A stretch of DNA of 7,493 nt from the NCBI GenBank assembly GCA_964644375.1, contig CAZXWJ010000216.1:1-7493 (forward strand), read 5' to 3'. Each line of letters begins with the position of its first letter. Positions within the stretch are counted from its first letter, which is position 1. The position numbers were made by a program, and so were the translations under genes. Shown here piece by piece: positions 5,322-7,493 of the stretch. The notes beneath the pieces are model-generated. The model made no database searches. It was not told the origin of the DNA and saw nothing but the letters and a program-made list of their open reading frames with translations. The DNA comes from CAYNYM01 sp964644375 (lineage in GTDB: Bacteria; Desulfobacterota; DSM-4660; Desulfatiglandales; HGW-15).

Positions 5322-5444
5322 GTGAGGTGCCTCCCTATCCCGATTGAGCACCTGGACAGCGCATACGATAGACCTAGACAAAATGCAGCCTCGTGGCTAC
5401 ACTGTGGTCATGCTTGTAATCCGCATTGCCATTGGTGCACGTGA
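5322..5444 (+). CDS. 40-aa cysteine-rich ORF with CX3CX2C spacing
   Basis: A purine-rich ribosome binding site (GGGAGGAGGGGAG, 5307-5319) leads to GTG 5322, only 18 bases after the cupin stop. The 40-residue product begins MRCLPIPIEHLDSAYD and ends WLHCGHACNPHCHWCT. The cysteines at 32, 36 and 39 (CNPHCHWC) have exactly the CX3CX2C spacing of radical SAM enzymes, and with four nearby histidines could also bind zinc. The ORF ends straight after the motif, so it may be a truncated radical SAM gene, a tiny metal-binding protein, or coincidence. I do not recognise the family. Confidence 0.35.
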   Translation: MRCLPIPIEHLDSAYDRPRQNAASWLHCGHACNPHCHWCT

Positions 5445-5469
5445 CCGCAACCTTGTTTGAATTAAAGGG

Positions 5470-5670
5470 TTGGCCGCTGGAAAAACGGGTGATGTCAAGG
5501 CAGTGGACGAAGGCGTTTTAGGGTTATGGGCGGCTGTATCGGCTTGGAGAGTCGTAAATGACACGGTAATGGGTGGTGTGTCGTCCAGCCGGATGGAGGC
5601 CTCGAAGGGTGGCAAGGCCGCTGCATCTGCCAGGAAATCCGCTCAGCCTCTTCCCGGTGAGAGAGCATGA
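5470..5670 (+). pseudogene. CIA30-domain fragment (NDUFAF1/complex I intermediate-associated protein 30 family)
   Basis: Within an open frame starting at TTG 5470, residues 26-42 (WRVVNDTVMGGVSSSRM, about 5545-5595) match the signature at the beginning of CIA30 domains (W-x-VVND-x-VMGG-x-SSS). The continuation ASKGGKAA would lead into the first strands of the jelly-roll-like fold, but the sequence then loses similarity and stops at 5668-5670. Bacterial CIA30 proteins are usually about 150-200 residues. Here only about 25-30 recognisable residues survive, so this is a remnant. It is not in phase with any neighbouring gene. Confidence 0.6.
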
Positions 5671-5682
5671 CCGGGGGAGGCT
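5645..5682. repeat. Strong GC-rich hairpin in the degraded interval
   Basis: AGCCTC (5645-5650) pairs with GAGGCT (5677-5682), and CCCGGT (5653-5658) with ACCGGG (5670-5675). The two helices are joined by a TT/G internal step and closed by an 11-base loop. There are twelve Watson-Crick pairs. No T-run follows on either side, so it is not an obvious intrinsic terminator. It could be a fragment of a structured mobile element or RNA; I could not identify it. Confidence 0.5.
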
Positions 5683-5725
5683 AGTCCAACAGATAAAGGT
5701 ATCGTATAATTATCAGGAAGCCGCT

Positions 5726-5970
5726 AACGAATTCGAATGCCTCACAAGAGAAAAATGACTGAAATAGGCATTCCAGGAGAAGACTTCTATGATATCCCCA
5801 TTTTGCCCGGGTGGGAGATCCCAATCATCGATTATTTTACGGAACCCGGCAAAAGTGCCCCATATGACTATGATTTCGGAGATGGGTGGAGTCACAACAT
5901 TATGCTTGAAGGTATTTTGCTAAAACAAAAAGGAACAAAGTACCCAAAATGTCTGGATGGAGAAGCCTGA
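5726..5970 (+). pseudogene. Frameshifted, truncated pRiA4b ORF-3-like protein
   Basis: The core YDYDFGDGWSHNIMLEGIL followed by YPKCLDGEA is the signature of the plasmid pRiA4b ORF-3-like family (PF07929 type), preceded by the family's IGIPGEDFYD and DYFTEPGKSAP. The recognisable frame runs from about ATG 5737 or 5755 to TGA 5968-5970. Slightly upstream, in another frame, NEFECLTREK (5726-5755) fits the conserved His/Phe-rich entry before IGIP, indicating a one-base frameshift near 5752. Both ends are missing: no first strands, and the protein stops at DGEA where family members continue with Ala-Cys-Pro-Pro-Glu-Asp. The stop is immediately followed by the aminotransferase ATG. The role of the family is poorly known. 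Confidence 0.72.
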
Positions 5971-7083
5971 ATGAAACTCGATCAGTTTCGACTCGAACGA
6001 TACTTCGCCAGGTATGAATTCTCAGCCCCGTATCCCCTGTGCTCCTCTGATTGCGAGAGCATGGAACTGGGAGATCTGCTTGCTCTCGAGCCCGAGGCCC
6101 ATGAGCGGCTTTTATCTCTCTGGCTCGGCTACACGGAGTCTTTGGGGGACCCTGCGCTCAGGCACGGTATCACAGGGCTTTATGAACATCTGGGAGAGGA
6201 CCAGGTTCTCGTGCACTCAGGTGCCGAAGAGGCGATCTTTAATTTCATGAATGTCGCTCTGCGGCCCGGAGATCATATCATCGTGCATGCCCCTTATTAT
6301 CAGTCTCTTGGTGAGGTGGCTCGAGGCATCGGTGCCGAAGTCACCGAATGGCAGGGAGATCCGGAGCGCGACTGGCAACTCGACCTCGAAGTCCTGAAGA
6401 AAGTACTCACCGGACGCACGAAGGTGGTCGTTGTCAACTTCCCTCATAACCCGACCGGATTTTTGCCGACCTCAGAGTTCGCCCACGAGCTGTCGGAGCT
6501 TTCTGAAAAGCATGGTTTTGTGATTTTCTGCGATGAGGTGTACCGTGGACTGGAACTCGATCGTTCCGATCGTCTGCCCTCATTCACCGATGTGAACGAC
6601 CGCGCTGTGTCTCTCGGTGTGATGTCGAAAGCCTACGGGCTTGCCGGACTGCGAATCGGATGGGTTGCGACTCGAAATGCGCGGCTTTTCGCTGAGCTTG
6701 CAGCCTTCAAGGACTACACGACCATCTGCAACAGCGCTCCGAGTGAGTTCCTGGCAACTCTGGCGTTGCGACACGCGGAGGTGATCGTTGAGCGGAACCT
6801 TGAGATTATACGCGACAACCTCAATCGACTCGATGTTTTCTTCGGTTCCCATGCGGAACTGTTCTCCTGGCATCGCCCTAAGGCCGGGTCCATTGCCTTC
6901 CCCACGCTGTTGCGGGGAACAGTCGATGCCTTTTGCGCCGATCTTCTCCAAAAGTCAGGCGTGCTTCTGCTTCCCGGAACCCTCTATGGCTCTGAATTAA
7001 ACGCGTTCCGCATTGGCTTCGGACGCAAGAATCTGCCTGAGTCGGTCGAGAGGTTTGAAGCGTATATCCGGAATTCCGGATAG
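5971..7083 (+). CDS. Class I/II PLP-dependent aminotransferase
   Basis: This is an apparently intact 370-residue fold-type I aminotransferase. Phosphate and ring contacts are SGAEEA (83-88) and APYY (107-110). NPTG (160-163) and DEVYRG (188-193) hold Asn160 and Asp188 of the PLP pocket. The Schiff-base lysine is Lys220 in SKAYGLAGLRIGW (219-231). Arg347 in FRIGF (346-350) should bind the substrate carboxylate. The N-terminus (FRLERYFARYEFSAPY, CSSDCES) belongs to a subgroup with a shortened N-terminal arm, also seen among amino-acid-modifying enzymes such as capreomycidine synthase-like proteins. GGAGAAG (5959-5965) lies five bases before ATG, inside the end of the pRiA4b ORF-3 remnant, so the two stop/start codons are adjacent (TGA-ATG). 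The substrate is not predictable. Confidence 0.92.
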   Translation: MKLDQFRLERYFARYEFSAPYPLCSSDCESMELGDLLALEPEAHERLLSLWLGYTESLGDPALRHGITGLYEHLGEDQVLVHSGAEEAIFNFMNVALRPGDHIIVHAPYYQSLGEVARGIGAEVTEWQGDPERDWQLDLEVLKKVLTGRTKVVVVNFPHNPTGFLPTSEFAHELSELSEKHGFVIFCDEVYRGLELDRSDRLPSFTDVNDRAVSLGVMSKAYGLAGLRIGWVATRNARLFAELAAFKDYTTICNSAPSEFLATLALRHAEVIVERNLEIIRDNLNRLDVFFGSHAELFSWHRPKAGSIAFPTLLRGTVDAFCADLLQKSGVLLLPGTLYGSELNAFRIGFGRKNLPESVERFEAYIRNSG

Positions 7084-7118
7084 CGCCGGGCTCGAGAAAA
7101 CGTCGGCGCACTCGCGCC
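7083..7118 (+). terminator. Alternative GC hairpins after the aminotransferase
   Basis: GCGCCG (7083-7088) can pair with CGGCGC (7104-7109) over a 15-base loop. Alternatively GGCGC (7105-7109) pairs with GCGCC (7114-7118) over a four-base loop. The two are mutually exclusive because they share 7105-7109. No T-tract follows, so Rho-independent termination is doubtful. Confidence 0.28.
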
Positions 7119-7197
7119 TCTTCCGGTTGAAAAAGATGTGAGGAAAACAAACCCGCACATCCGTTGACCCGGCCATTCGATACAGAGGAAATGAAAT

Positions 7198-7493
7198 ATG
7201 ATTGGGGCCATAGCCGGAGACATCATCGGTTCGGTTTACGAACACCATCCCATCAAGACAAAGGATTTTCCCCTCTTTCATCCTCAGTGTCGTTTCACGG
7301 ACGATACGGTTCTTACCATTGCCATTGCAAAAGCCATATTAGGCGACCGGAATTACTTGAAGGCGGTGTTGGAGATCGGCAGAAAGTATCCCCATGCCGG
7401 CTACGGCGGGTCGTTCATCCACTGGCTTCGTTCAACCACGCCCAGGCCCTATAACAGCTGGGGAAACGGCTCTGCCATGCGGGTCAGCCCGGT
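7198..7493 (+). CDS. ADP-ribosylglycohydrolase (DraG-like), C-terminus cut by window edge
   Basis: AGAGGA (7183-7188) lies nine bases before ATG 7198, and the frame is open for 98 codons to the right edge. MIGAIAGDIIGSVYE is the classic first helix of ADP-ribosylglycohydrolases (PF03747). FTDDT (33-37) supplies the Thr-Asp-Asp magnesium ligands. YGGSFIHW and PYNSWGNGSAMRVSP (84-98) are the next conserved blocks. Family members hydrolyse ADP-ribose from arginine, other residues or small molecules using two Mg ions. The remaining metal ligands, expected near the C-terminus, lie outside the window. No partner ADP-ribosyltransferase is in view. It is separated from the aminotransferase by 114 bases, so it may have its own promoter, although none stands out. 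Confidence 0.93.
   Translation, partial: MIGAIAGDIIGSVYEHHPIKTKDFPLFHPQCRFTDDTVLTIAIAKAILGDRNYLKAVLEIGRKYPHAGYGGSFIHWLRSTTPRPYNSWGNGSAMRVSP

Noticed and set aside
1..7493. CRISPR arrays, tRNA or rRNA genes
   Set aside because: No regularly spaced direct repeats, no cloverleaf-like tRNA signature with conserved T-loop, and no rRNA-like sequence were seen in either strand by eye.

Overview
The window looks like a decaying, rearranged stretch of a bacterial chromosome. Gene families and style (a KamA-type radical SAM protein, a REP-associated transposase with a DnaA-like tail, mixed moderate and higher GC patches) would suit an anaerobic proteobacterium of the Desulfobacterota type. That placement is inference, since no ribosomal or other taxonomic marker is present.

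Layout. Positions 1-846 (minus strand, running off the left edge) encode the N-terminal two thirds of a lysine 2,3-aminomutase-family protein. Its upstream region (847-1175) holds no gene but carries a cluster of CGGAA/TTCCG dyads. Next is a minus-strand remnant of an ArsB/NhaD/SLC13-type permease (about 1176-1431). Overlapping it is a decayed REPtron (1406-1852): two inverted REP-like hairpins flank an internally deleted IS200-like/RAYT transposase that keeps only its N-terminus and its DnaA-like helix-turn-helix. An unrecognised aromatic-rich gene (1916-2338) and a stop-interrupted small ORF (2366-2551) follow, ending in a sequence that resembles an integron attC site (2610-2671).

The central unit (2736-5444) reads as one plus-strand cluster. 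It holds a 19-codon leader-like ORF, a methylenetetrahydrofolate reductase-like protein (2823-3608), a MarR-like N-terminal fragment, an MFS transporter with a TTG start (3766-4959), a small cupin gene interrupted by an in-frame TAA (4962-5303), and a 40-codon cysteine-rich ORF with CX3CX2C spacing. The linked reductase-like protein, exporter/importer and cupin suggest handling of a small one-carbon-related or methylated compound, but the substrate cannot be read from the sequence.

Positions 5445-5970 are a graveyard: a CIA30-domain fragment, a strong GC-rich hairpin, and a frameshifted fragment of a pRiA4b ORF-3-like protein. The last stops exactly where an intact class I/II aminotransferase begins (5971-7083). 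After paired hairpins comes the start of an ADP-ribosylglycohydrolase (7198 to the right edge).

The main points are the REPtron remnant, the attC-like site beside unrecognised ORFs, the reductase/MFS/cupin cluster, and the unusual density of broken genes (at least five probable remnants in under 5 kb). Some breaks could be assembly errors.
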